From NCBI GenBank assembly GCA_045639325.1, contig JAZUCU010000037.1, forward strand, positions 44,367 through 108,366: a stretch of 64,000 bases of DNA. The letters are read 5' to 3'. This DNA comes from RGIG8244 sp045639325. GTDB lineage: Bacteria > Verrucomicrobiota > Lentisphaeria > Victivallales > UBA1829. Made by a program: the position numbers and the translations under genes. Shown here piece after piece: positions 43,084 to 52,329 of this stretch (its first letter is position 1; each line of letters begins with the position of its first letter). The notes below the pieces were generated by a model. The model made no database searches. It had not been told where the DNA came from and saw only the letters and a program-made list of their open reading frames with translations.

Positions 43084-43908
43084 TCATACTTCTGTGAATT
43101 TGGATTGCTGCCGCAATTCGGATGGTGTGGTTCCGGACCGTTCTTTTACGAATCGGGAGAAGTCGGAAGAGGTACGGAATCCGCAGCGGTCCGCAATTTC
43201 TTTGATGCTGTCCTGACCATTTTTCAACAGGTGATTTGCCAAAGCGAACCGTTTCTGAAGCAGGAATTCATGGAGCGGTATTTGTGTATATTGAATAAAG
43301 CACCGGCGGAAATGATAATAGGAAATTTTATGCTGTACGGCAATTTTCTTAAAGTCGTAACTGCGACCGGGATTTTCCGTCATTTCCTTGATCAGATCGG
43401 AAATGACCTGTATGATCGGCGGTTTCATTTCCGGAATATTCATGGAATCATAAATGGCCCCCATGAAATTTTCGGCACATACTGCCAGCTGATGATTTTT
43501 TGTTGGAATGCCGGACTGATACAGATACAGCATTTTCTGGTGGATGTTCACCAATTCGGAAAAACCTTTCAATGGCATGATACAGGAACAGATATTCATA
43601 TTTTCCAATAACGCATCCAGCATCCGGATACCCCGGCTGCCTTCAAACAGAAACCAGCGGTTTTCCCGGATGGAACCGTTTACAGATTGCCAGGTCCCCT
43701 GAAAGTTCGGGTGAATGGTATAAAGAAACGGCATTTTTGTGATGACTTTTTCATTATCCGGGTAAATTGTCCGGCAGGCAGAATCCTTCCCCAGCATGAT
43801 GCCGATACCATAAAAATCCTGTTCATGTTTTTCCAAAAGCGGAGGATTATTTGCATTTGTTAATGCTTTTCCCACATAAGTTATCCGGATATCATCAAAG
43901 TAATTCAT
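43084..43908 (-). CDS. AraC-family transcriptional regulator
   Basis: 274 residues from MNYFDDIRITYVGKAL. The C-terminal double helix-turn-helix (~165-270) shows YDFKKIAVQHKISYYHFRRC and IKEIADRCGFRTSSDFSRFV then GTTPSELRQQ, as in AraC/XylS regulators. The N-terminal part probably senses a sugar. It is transcribed divergently from the two large secreted proteins; the shared control region holds direct repeats that could be its binding sites. Confidence 0.9.
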   Translation of the reverse strand: MNYFDDIRITYVGKALTNANNPPLLEKHEQDFYGIGIMLGKDSACRTIYPDNEKVITKMPFLYTIHPNFQGTWQSVNGSIRENRWFLFEGSRGIRMLDALLENMNICSCIMPLKGFSELVNIHQKMLYLYQSGIPTKNHQLAVCAENFMGAIYDSMNIPEMKPPIIQVISDLIKEMTENPGRSYDFKKIAVQHKISYYHFRRCFIQYTQIPLHEFLLQKRFALANHLLKNGQDSIKEIADRCGFRTSSDFSRFVKERSGTTPSELRQQSKFTEV

Positions 43909-43926
43909 GGTTTTGCCCTGTTTTGC

Positions 43927-43956
43927 ATTATAATGACTAAATTTCCATCTTGTCAA
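43927..43956 (-). promoter_or_regulatory. Promoter of the AraC gene
   Basis: Minus strand: TTGACA (43956-43951), 18-bp spacer, TATAAT (43932-43927). The -35 lies inside a 14-bp repeat copy and overlaps the -35 of the divergent promoter. Confidence 0.75.
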
Positions 43957-43978
43957 ACAAAATCATTTATGCTATAAT
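43950..43978 (+). promoter_or_regulatory. Promoter of the secreted-protein operon
   Basis: TTGTCA (43950-43955), 17-bp spacer, TATAAT (43973-43978), ~68 bp before the ATG. The -35 overlaps the opposing -35. Confidence 0.75.
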
Positions 43979-44011
43979 ATAGTCAAAGAACAATGAATTG
44001 TCAAACAAAAT
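43950..44011. repeat. 14-bp direct repeat pair, candidate AraC operator
   Basis: TTGTCAAACAAAAT occurs at 43950-43963 and again at 43998-44011, identical and 48 bp apart (start to start). The first copy covers both -35 elements; the second lies just downstream of the expected plus-strand start site. Confidence 0.7.
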
Positions 44012-44045
44012 ATGATTATTTTTACAAACAAAGAAAGGATTAAAA

Positions 44046-47000
44046 ATGAAAAAAACAATCGCTTTGATTCCGCTTTTTTTCATCGCCAGTGCCTTGAGTC
44101 AACTCATTGCTGCTCCGCTCCCCAATATGGCAAATCAATCGGATCGTTTTACGTTTGCCCAGCCGGTGGATAAGGCGCCTGTTATCGACGGCAAACTGGA
44201 AAAAGAAGTGTGGGGAAATATCCCCCGCGCAAAATATTTCCAGGTCGGAAAACAGTTGACCAAGAGTGTGACGAAACAGACATCCTTCCAGATCGGTTAT
44301 GACAGCAAGTATCTTTATATCGCCGCAACCATGTGGGAATCTGCGCCGGATCTGGTCAAAGAAGGTTCCCGTGTGCAGGATGGCTGGCCTGTCACAGACC
44401 GGATCAACTTTATCCTTTCCAAAGAATATAATCGCAATGGTTCCTATCAGGACAGTCCCTACCTGTTCCTCATGTTCGGAGCAGGCGGCATTCACCGCGG
44501 CTTCTATAACGAAATGTCTACAAAGCACGAAAAACCGTTGAAGGATGACGCGCAGGAATGGATCACTGCATACAGCAAAACCGCGACCCGCTGGATCATT
44601 GAATCCCGTGTGCCGCTCAAAATGCTCGGAATCGACCCCGCAAAAGAAAGCGTGGTTTACCTCAACGTCCGCCGCGATAATTATGCCGGCCCGAAATCAC
44701 AAGCCAAATCCCAGTGGAGTTCAACTGTTTCCACCGCATTGGATGCCCACAGTTTCGGTACACTCCATTTCCTTCCGGAAAAACGCCCTGTCAAGGGCTT
44801 GGAACACCGCATCAATGGAAAGACCAGACACTGGTATCTCCGCGGCAACATTGAGCCTCTCATGAAACGGCAGGGTGCTTACATCGGCGCAAAACAGCTG
44901 TACGGCACATTGGCAGGCTGGCAGGAAGCAGAAACGCTCATCGACCGCTTGAAAGCAACTTATGATGCTGAATTCAAGAAAGATCCCTGGGTCATGTCTG
45001 ATACCATTGATGATCTTCTGATGGAATGGCAGGCAATCCTGCGTAAACTGGAACAGTCCGCTCCGACTTCCACATTCAAGATCGACACAAAAAATGCAAA
45101 AATTATTTCCGTAATTCTGAATGGCAATAAATTAACCGCAAAGGATGGTGCATACCCTTTTTCTCTGATTTCCGGTATGAACCGCATTGAAATCGTTGCG
45201 GAATCTGCCGGAAATGATCCCGGTTTGAAATTTGCACTGGAAAATTCTCCGGAAACAGCAGATACATTCAGTGTCGGAGTCCCCGGCGCAAAAGATAAAG
45301 ATTTCAAACCTGCAACCGCAAAAGACGGGTATCTGTGGAATGGCAATCAGAAAAAAGTTGTATTCCGCCAAAATCTGATCTGGAGCAGAAACTATGGGAA
45401 TCATGCTTATTCCTTCCTGGGACCGCAGGTGAAAGTCTGGGGTGTTTCTCCCGGTGAAACAACATTCTTTCTCCATTCGATTTACAATCCCAAAGCTACC
45501 GGTAAATGCAATTATAAACTCATTGCAGAAATTCCGGAAGGTTTCACCCGCGTGAATGATGCCAACTTTAACGGCGCACCGAAATATACCCATTATCCCA
45601 CAAAAGATGTCAAGTCCGAAAAAATCACCATCAACGGCAAAAAATATATCCGTTATACTTATAACTGGCAGCTGCCCGAAAAACTGTTCCGGAATTACAG
45701 CGGATACCGGCATTTCCTGAGCTTCCGTCATGACGGCTACAAATTTGCAAAAAATGAAACCGTCGACTTCCGTTTCCGTCGTGTTGTGGATGGCGATACA
45801 ACTGACGTTGTGAACGTGATCAAAGTGGGTGCATTGCCCCCGATCAATGGCGGTAAATTGAAAAAAGTGCTTTTCCCGCAGTATGACGTGTTCATGGCGG
45901 GTATTGTTTCTGCCGATCAGTTCCGTGCTATGGCAGATCTTTCTTTCAAATCCGGTCTGAACTCCTTTATTCTCGGTGCGGATTACAGATGGACAGTCGG
46001 GACCCCCTATTCCGAACTGAAGCAGTTCCAGATTAAACTGTTCAACCGGGAAGGCGCACGGAATTTCACCAGTGTCAACTTTAACCTGCCCTTGTGGGGT
46101 GCCGGTAAACAGACCTATACTTCTGAATTGGTCCTTGCGAATCCGGACCTGCAGGCGACTCATTACAAAAAATCCGGTCCGCTGCACAAAAACTTCCACA
46201 ATGAATTCTGTCTGACCAATGCCACCGGCAAATATCGTGAACAGTTCAAAGCCGCATTGAAAAAAGATTACCTGTTCTTCATCAAGTACGGTGTCGGTAA
46301 AGATTTGTTCTTTAATGATGAAAATTATCCCCATCGCACACCGAACTGGCTCCACAGCTATTGCTTCTGCAATGTCTGTAAAGCCGACTTCCGTGCCATG
46401 TTCAACATCCCGGCAAACGAAAAACTGGATGACGACACCATTATCGGCAAATATCCCGGTCAGTGGAGCAAATGGTGGAAACGCAAACAGAAAAATCAGC
46501 TCATGACCATGGTTTATGAAGTTGTGAAAGAAATCGGCGGTACCGTCTGGTATTATCACAACACTTCCGACCACGAAGCCTATGCGGAAACCAGAGGCAA
46601 ATATGACCTTGTTTCCATTCCGCTCCCGGGGCAGACTTATCCCGGCGGTTCCCTCCAGGCTTCCATGGATTTGAGCAAGCAGACCGGTGAAAAAATTACC
46701 GGAATCCACAGCACGTTCGGTCAGTTCCACACCTACTGGCAGCAGGGGAAAAATGTAAAACTCTTCTCCAGTGACGGCTTCTATCTTTATCCGAAAGAAA
46801 TGAAATTGCAGATGGTCCGTCTTGCCGCCACCACCCACAAAGGTGCTTTGATTGAATGTGCATCTTTCTGCAGTGCCGGTCTGTTCTATTACGTCGGGGA
46901 AGCAACCCGTATGATTGCGGCATTCGAAGATCTCTTCCACGATGGTGTCCGCGCCGATAATCTGATTTCATCCACCACCTTCAAATACCCCAATGCTCTC

Positions 47001-47204
47001 GTGCTGAAAAAAGGCGATGAACGTCTGGTATTGCTCTTCAACGAACATTATACCCAGCCCTTGAAGGGGTCTTTGAAGAATCTGAAGTTGAAACCGGATC
47101 AGAAAGCCACGGTCTGGGAATCCGGCAAGCCCTATGGTGATGCTGCGGTAACTATGACTGTCACGGTTCCGCCGCAGGATGTGATTGCAATTCATATTAA
47201 GTAA
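44046..47204 (+). CDS. Large secreted carbohydrate-binding protein, paralogue 1
   Basis: 1052 residues. Signal peptide (~1-22, LIAA) then KAPVIDGKLEKEVWGNIP, the start of a CBM9-like domain (~30-245) with SKYLYIAATMWES and VYLNVRRD. The remainder has no family I can name with certainty; the C-terminal ~450 residues resemble TIM-barrel glycosidase-like proteins and carry NDENYPHRTPNW followed by CFCNVCK. The C-terminal ~90 residues look like a beta-sandwich. It is about 60% similar by eye to the next gene, with which it shares order and motifs. Likely a secreted or surface glycan-degrading or binding protein controlled by the AraC regulator. Confidence 0.7.
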   Translation: MKKTIALIPLFFIASALSQLIAAPLPNMANQSDRFTFAQPVDKAPVIDGKLEKEVWGNIPRAKYFQVGKQLTKSVTKQTSFQIGYDSKYLYIAATMWESAPDLVKEGSRVQDGWPVTDRINFILSKEYNRNGSYQDSPYLFLMFGAGGIHRGFYNEMSTKHEKPLKDDAQEWITAYSKTATRWIIESRVPLKMLGIDPAKESVVYLNVRRDNYAGPKSQAKSQWSSTVSTALDAHSFGTLHFLPEKRPVKGLEHRINGKTRHWYLRGNIEPLMKRQGAYIGAKQLYGTLAGWQEAETLIDRLKATYDAEFKKDPWVMSDTIDDLLMEWQAILRKLEQSAPTSTFKIDTKNAKIISVILNGNKLTAKDGAYPFSLISGMNRIEIVAESAGNDPGLKFALENSPETADTFSVGVPGAKDKDFKPATAKDGYLWNGNQKKVVFRQNLIWSRNYGNHAYSFLGPQVKVWGVSPGETTFFLHSIYNPKATGKCNYKLIAEIPEGFTRVNDANFNGAPKYTHYPTKDVKSEKITINGKKYIRYTYNWQLPEKLFRNYSGYRHFLSFRHDGYKFAKNETVDFRFRRVVDGDTTDVVNVIKVGALPPINGGKLKKVLFPQYDVFMAGIVSADQFRAMADLSFKSGLNSFILGADYRWTVGTPYSELKQFQIKLFNREGARNFTSVNFNLPLWGAGKQTYTSELVLANPDLQATHYKKSGPLHKNFHNEFCLTNATGKYREQFKAALKKDYLFFIKYGVGKDLFFNDENYPHRTPNWLHSYCFCNVCKADFRAMFNIPANEKLDDDTIIGKYPGQWSKWWKRKQKNQLMTMVYEVVKEIGGTVWYYHNTSDHEAYAETRGKYDLVSIPLPGQTYPGGSLQASMDLSKQTGEKITGIHSTFGQFHTYWQQGKNVKLFSSDGFYLYPKEMKLQMVRLAATTHKGALIECASFCSAGLFYYVGEATRMIAAFEDLFHDGVRADNLISSTTFKYPNALVLKKGDERLVLLFNEHYTQPLKGSLKNLKLKPDQKATVWESGKPYGDAAVTMTVTVPPQDVIAIHIK

Positions 47205-47227
47205 GAGCCCGGTAAGGAGAAAATGTT

Positions 47228-50200
47228 ATGAAAAAAATGTGTTCCGGTGCGATTTTGTGTCTCTGCCTCGGTTTGACATCCCAGTTATTTGCAGAAGTCA
47301 AGCTCCCCACTTTATCTCCGGCGAAAGACCGTTTCACTTTTGCCATGCCGGTGAAAAAAGCCCCGGTAATCGATGGTAAACTGGAAAAGGAAATTTGGAA
47401 TTCCGTTCCTCAGGCAAAGTTTTTCCAGGTGCGGGATCTTGTTCCGACCAGTGTCGGCAAGCAGACATCTTTCCGGATTTGTTATGACGATACCTATTTA
47501 TATCTTGGTGCGACTATGTGGGAATCCAATCCGGAATTGATTACAAAGAATTCTGATTGGATCAATTTTATTTTCTCCCATACTTATAACCGGGAAGGCA
47601 CCTGGCAGGACAGCCCGTACATGTTCCTGCGTTTCAGTGCGGATGGTACGCAGATCGGATTTTACAACGAATTGCCCGGCAAAGTGGAAAAGCCGTTGAA
47701 TTATGAACAAGGCGAATGGATCACTGCATGTTCCAAAGATAAAACACGCTGGTATATGGAATCCAGAGTCCCGCTGAAAATGTTGGGAATCGACCCCAAA
47801 GCCGGTAATCCGGTTTATTTGAATGTGCGCCGGGATCTTTCCACCGGTCCGAAAGCAGAACGGGAATCTGTTTGGAGTGCATTTGTCAACAGCAAACTTG
47901 CCACACACAGTTTCGGTACTCTCCATTTTCAGAAACATGCTTCCGGGTTCAAACGTCTGGAAGAACGGATTAACGGACTGGTGCGTGCCGGTCACATCAA
48001 TGTCAAATACAAAAATCTGGCGAATCGCCGCGGGGAATATGTCCGTGCAAAACAGGCATACGGAACCATGTCCGGTTGGCAGGATGCAGAAAACGTTGTT
48101 GACCGATTGAAAACGGCGCTTCATGACGGCTTGAAAGCTTATCCGTGGTGTATTTCCGGAGAATTTGAAGACCTTTACATGGAATGGCTGCAGATCCTCC
48201 GCAAACTGGAAAAATCTTCTCCTGCCACACCTTTTGAAATCAAAACAAAAAATGCAACGGTCCGGTCTCTCAAATTGAATGGTACGGAAGTCAAACCGGT
48301 CAACGGCGTTTATAACTTATCCATGATTGCCGGGATCAATGCGTTTGAGATTGCGGTGGATGCTGCTGGTGCGGCACCCGGTGTGAAATTTGCATTGATG
48401 AACTCACCGGAAACGGCGCAGGATTATGCGGCTGCCGCCCCCGGTTCCAAAAACAAAAATTTCAAAAAAGCAGATGTGAAAAACGGCTGGCTCTGGTCCG
48501 GCGATCAGAAAAAAGTCGTATTCCGTCAAAATCTGATCTGGAACCGTCAATACGGAAATCATGATTATGCCTTTATTGCGCCTCATGTGAAAGTCTGGGG
48601 TGTTTCTCCCGGCGAAACCATGTTCTTTATTCATAATGTATATAATCCGAATAAGACCGGTAAATGCGATTATACATTGATCGTGGAAGTCCCGGAAGGT
48701 TTTACCCGTGTGAATGATCACGGCAGCAGTACCTGGCGTCATTACGTCACTAAGAATGTGAAAACGGAAAAAATCACCTTCAAAGGCAAAAAATATGTTC
48801 GTTATACTTATAATTGGAAACTGCCGCAGAAATTGATCCGGAATCTGGAATCTTATGCACAATACATTTCCTTCCGCCATGACGGATATAAATTCGCAAA
48901 AGGAGAAACCGTTGATTTCCGCTTCCGCCGTATTGTTGACGGCAATACGACAGACGTTGTGAACACCATCAAGGTGCAGGAACTTCCGCCGATCAAAGGT
49001 GCGATCAGCCGGAAGATCACGTTCCCGCAATATCATCCGTTCATGAACTCCCCGGTTTCCCGGGAACAGTATCAGGCGGCAGTGGAGGATGGATTCAAAG
49101 CCGGTTTGAATTCTTATATCATGACTCCGATCTATCCGATGAACCAAAACAATCTTGCCGGGGAAACGGAACGTAATTTTCAACGGCACATTGTCAACCG
49201 TCCGGGCATGAAGAATTACACCTGGGCTTTGTTCAATACGCCGTTGGTCGGTGCCGGGAAAGCAACACATCTTGCTGCATTGCTCGATAAATACCCGGAT
49301 CTGGAAGCGGTATATTTCAATAATACCGGTTGCAAAGCGCCGGATTGGATGCGTCAATATTGTTTCAGCAAAGCACTGGGCAAGTATCGGAAAGAGTTCA
49401 GAGAGGCATTGAAAAAAGATTACGAATATATGTTTACCAAGGGTAATCTCAAGAGTCGGGATTTCTTCCTGAATGACGAAAGTTACCCCTTTGGATATCA
49501 AAAAGACTGGAAACACAGTTTCTGTTTCTGTAACGAATGTAAAGCCGGTTTCGGTGTCATGTTCAAAATCTCCGGAGCGGAAAAACTCGATGATGTAACG
49601 CTTGTGACAAAATATCCTGCGCAATGGGGCAGCTGGTGGAAATTCAAGCAGAAAAATCAGATCCTCGGCATGGCTCATGCTGTCATCAAAGAATTGGGCG
49701 GAACTCTCTGGTATTACCATAACACCCATGACCACGAAGCATACAAACATTCCAGGGGAAATTACGATATTGTATCCATTCCCATTCCCGGTCAGACTTT
49801 CCCCGGCGCTCATGTTCAGGGAACGATGGATGCGGCAAAACAGATCGGGGAAAAAATCACTGGCGTGCATAACAGTTTCGGTCAGTTCCATACCTATTGG
49901 CCCGGATATGGTGCCAATGCGGTCAAAGCCTATTCTTCGGACAACAATTATTTCCATCCGAAAGAACAGAAACAGGTTCTGGTCCGTCTGGCTGCTACTA
50001 CGCACAAAGGAGCCATTATGGAAAGTGCAGCGTATTGCAGTGCCGGAGCTTTCTACTATATGGGGGAAGCGACCCGTTTGATCGCTGCATTCGAAGATTT
50101 GTTCCATGATGGTGTACGGGATGATAAACTGGCATCCTCCGACGTGTTCAAATATCCCAACATGCTGGTGCTGAAAAAGGGCGATGAACGCCTGGTTCTG

Positions 50201-50368
50201 ATCTTTAACGAAGATCATGAAAAGTCCATGACCGGTACTTTGAGGAATTTGAAATTGAAACCGGGGCAGAAAGCCGTTATCTGGGAATCCGGCAAGCCGT
50301 ACGGGAAAGCGGATTCCATGCAGATCACTGTGAAACCGCAGGATGTGGTTGCGGTACATATTAAATAA
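47228..50368 (+). CDS. Large secreted carbohydrate-binding protein, paralogue 2
   Basis: 1046 residues, signal peptide ending at LFAEV (~22). KAPVIDGKLEKEIWNSVPQ, SWINFIFSHTYNREGTWQDS and VKVWGVSPGETMFFIHNVYN have close counterparts in paralogue 1; the C-terminal part has NDESYPFGYQKDWKHS and CFCNECK. The conserved Asp-Glu and the Cys-x-Cys-x2-Cys cluster in both copies suggest shared chemistry. It starts 23 bp after paralogue 1; AAGGAG precedes the ATG. The duplication is tandem and diverged, not a recent copy. Confidence 0.7.
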   Translation: MKKMCSGAILCLCLGLTSQLFAEVKLPTLSPAKDRFTFAMPVKKAPVIDGKLEKEIWNSVPQAKFFQVRDLVPTSVGKQTSFRICYDDTYLYLGATMWESNPELITKNSDWINFIFSHTYNREGTWQDSPYMFLRFSADGTQIGFYNELPGKVEKPLNYEQGEWITACSKDKTRWYMESRVPLKMLGIDPKAGNPVYLNVRRDLSTGPKAERESVWSAFVNSKLATHSFGTLHFQKHASGFKRLEERINGLVRAGHINVKYKNLANRRGEYVRAKQAYGTMSGWQDAENVVDRLKTALHDGLKAYPWCISGEFEDLYMEWLQILRKLEKSSPATPFEIKTKNATVRSLKLNGTEVKPVNGVYNLSMIAGINAFEIAVDAAGAAPGVKFALMNSPETAQDYAAAAPGSKNKNFKKADVKNGWLWSGDQKKVVFRQNLIWNRQYGNHDYAFIAPHVKVWGVSPGETMFFIHNVYNPNKTGKCDYTLIVEVPEGFTRVNDHGSSTWRHYVTKNVKTEKITFKGKKYVRYTYNWKLPQKLIRNLESYAQYISFRHDGYKFAKGETVDFRFRRIVDGNTTDVVNTIKVQELPPIKGAISRKITFPQYHPFMNSPVSREQYQAAVEDGFKAGLNSYIMTPIYPMNQNNLAGETERNFQRHIVNRPGMKNYTWALFNTPLVGAGKATHLAALLDKYPDLEAVYFNNTGCKAPDWMRQYCFSKALGKYRKEFREALKKDYEYMFTKGNLKSRDFFLNDESYPFGYQKDWKHSFCFCNECKAGFGVMFKISGAEKLDDVTLVTKYPAQWGSWWKFKQKNQILGMAHAVIKELGGTLWYYHNTHDHEAYKHSRGNYDIVSIPIPGQTFPGAHVQGTMDAAKQIGEKITGVHNSFGQFHTYWPGYGANAVKAYSSDNNYFHPKEQKQVLVRLAATTHKGAIMESAAYCSAGAFYYMGEATRLIAAFEDLFHDGVRDDKLASSDVFKYPNMLVLKKGDERLVLIFNEDHEKSMTGTLRNLKLKPGQKAVIWESGKPYGKADSMQITVKPQDVVAVHIK

Positions 50369-50392
50369 TAACAACAGTAAGGAGTCGAGTTT

Positions 50393-51151
50393 ATGTCGAA
50401 CAAATGGAAAAAGTTTACGTTGATTGAATTGTTGGTTGTGATTGCCATCATTGCCATTCTTGCATCCATGCTGCTCCCTGCGTTGGGGCGGACAAAAGAG
50501 AATGCGAAAAATGCGACCTGCAAGAACAATTTGAAAAACATCGGTTTGGCACAGAATGCTTATTCGGTTGACTTCAATAACTGGATTGTGATTTATTATG
50601 AATCAACAGCGGCTATGCGGAGTGCCAGAATTTTCCATTACTGGTTTGCCATCCTTGCTGATTACAAGTACGGAATTGAGTTTGACCGTGATAAATTTGC
50701 AGAAGGGATTCCCCATGGAACCATGATGTGCCCGTCTGAAGTAAAATGGGGCGGTACGGACATTCAGTGGCGTAACGGGACTCCCACCAACTTTAAAATG
50801 ACTCATTATATTGCCAACTGCAAGCTTGTGGGTTGGTTGAATCAGAACGGTACAGTGGTATATCCTGCGCAGAAAGTCGGACTCGTTAAAAATGCCAGTC
50901 AGGCTGTTTTCGGGGGAGACAGACATTGGGTCAGCGATATGCACTATCTGCCCAACGCGTTCCGTTACCGTCATGGTAATGGCGACTTGCGGATTCCTTT
51001 GAGTGAAGTCAGTAAAGGTGTAGAAGCCGGCGATAATTCACGCTGCCTTGGTACAGCCAATGTCGTTTATTTTGACGGTCATGTACAGCCGGAAAAATAT
51101 CAGGAAATGATGAAGCGCGGCAATTTTACCTACGGTTTGAAAGAACAATAA
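50393..51151 (+). CDS. Prepilin-like protein (type II secretion/DUF1559 type)
   Basis: 252 residues. KWKKFTLIELLVVIAIIAI at residues 4-22 is a class III prepilin signal: basic start, then FTLIELL with the +5 Glu, then a hydrophobic helix. ASMLLPALGRTKENAKN leads into a C-terminal globular part ending in FRYRHGN...CLGTANVVYFDGHV, the H-x-DG pattern of DUF1559 proteins that are greatly expanded in Lentisphaerae and Planctomycetes. It could be a pseudopilin used for surface display or secretion. In line with the two secreted proteins, 24 bp after paralogue 2. Confidence 0.85.
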   Translation: MSNKWKKFTLIELLVVIAIIAILASMLLPALGRTKENAKNATCKNNLKNIGLAQNAYSVDFNNWIVIYYESTAAMRSARIFHYWFAILADYKYGIEFDRDKFAEGIPHGTMMCPSEVKWGGTDIQWRNGTPTNFKMTHYIANCKLVGWLNQNGTVVYPAQKVGLVKNASQAVFGGDRHWVSDMHYLPNAFRYRHGNGDLRIPLSEVSKGVEAGDNSRCLGTANVVYFDGHVQPEKYQEMMKRGNFTYGLKEQ

Positions 51152-51168
51152 TTTGAAAGTAAGAAAGT

Positions 51169-52314
51169 ATGCAGAATGAAAGTTATGGCGTAACGGTGGA
51201 ACTGCTTCAGCAGTTGATCCGTATTCCCTCTGAAAATAATGGTGTCACCGGATATGAAAACGATGTCCAGTGCTTCTATGCGCAATGGCTTAAAAATCAC
51301 GGGATCGATGCCCAACTGATTTATCCAGAAAACATCCCCGGATTCGATCAGCTCCCCGGGCGTCTGTTGGAACATTGTATGAGAAACCGCCCGGTGGTCA
51401 TTGCCAATCTCAAAGGCAACCGCCCCGGTGTCAAACGGTTGTTCCTGGCACATGCGGACGTTGTACCCATTGGTGAACTTTCCGGCTGGAGCGATCATCC
51501 TTTCTCCGGAAAAATTGTGGATGGAAAAATTTATGGCAGAGGTGCCAGTGACGATAAGTGGGGCCTTGCGGTCATGGCATCACTGCTTTTACGCTTGAAA
51601 GCCGATGGCTGTAACTTCCCCGGCGAAGTGACCATTGCATCGGTCCCGGATGAAGAATCCGGCGGCGGAAACGGTACGGTAGCAGCCCTTGCATCCGGCA
51701 TCGAGGCGGATGAGGCGATTTATCTTGACGGCGGCTCCAATGAAACCTTGTGGGCAAGCGGGCTCGGCGGCGGTTTCTGCACGGTTTACGGGGACGATCA
51801 TGCAAAGATCAAGCAGGTATTGATGGAGGAAAAAGAAAATACCCGGAAACGGTTGGATGCCCATCCGTCTTTTGGACCGGAATTTTTCCCCATGATCGAA
51901 AAACAGTTTTATCTTATGCAGGAAAATGAGAAGTTCGTCTCCTGCTTCCTGGATATTCTCCCCGGCGACGAACAGAAAGACTTGATTGCAAGAATTGAAG
52001 CCCAACTCCCCGGATGCCGTTTCCTCTGGATGAGCCGTTTCCTGCAGCCTCATGATGTCAGCAAAGATTCCCATCTGGTCAAATCTCTCAGCGCGGCATT
52101 CCGTCGGGCTGCGGGGCGTGATCTGCCGATGATCGGCGGTGTGCAGAGCGATACGGGGCTGGTGAATATGTACGGCAAAATTCCCTGTGTGGCATTCGGC
52201 TGCGGCAGACGCGGACTTCCCGGATCTTCTCACCAGTACGATGAATTTGTCGAAATCAAAGCGATGGCGGAAGTGGAAGAAACTCTCCTGAACTGGTGCA
52301 GCGAAAACGATTGA
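51169..52314 (+). CDS. M20-family metallopeptidase/deacylase
   Basis: 381 residues. LFLAHADVVPIG has the first metal His and Asp, YGRGASDDKWG the bridging Asp, VPDEESGGGNG the catalytic and metal Glu pair, and GSSHQYDEFVEI the last His, as in ArgE/DapE/M20 enzymes. No signal peptide. It hydrolyses an N-acyl amino acid or dipeptide; which one cannot be read. It starts 17 bp after the prepilin stop and is followed 15 bp later by the AAC(3)-like gene. Confidence 0.85.
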   Translation: MQNESYGVTVELLQQLIRIPSENNGVTGYENDVQCFYAQWLKNHGIDAQLIYPENIPGFDQLPGRLLEHCMRNRPVVIANLKGNRPGVKRLFLAHADVVPIGELSGWSDHPFSGKIVDGKIYGRGASDDKWGLAVMASLLLRLKADGCNFPGEVTIASVPDEESGGGNGTVAALASGIEADEAIYLDGGSNETLWASGLGGGFCTVYGDDHAKIKQVLMEEKENTRKRLDAHPSFGPEFFPMIEKQFYLMQENEKFVSCFLDILPGDEQKDLIARIEAQLPGCRFLWMSRFLQPHDVSKDSHLVKSLSAAFRRAAGRDLPMIGGVQSDTGLVNMYGKIPCVAFGCGRRGLPGSSHQYDEFVEIKAMAEVEETLLNWCSEND

Positions 52315-52329
52315 ACGGAATGGTAGAAC

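Noticed and set aside
45132..46940. Minus-strand ORF of 602 codons, with a similar one opposite the second paralogue
   Set aside because: Antisense to the secreted paralogues; the same artefact in both copies because the sense genes are related.
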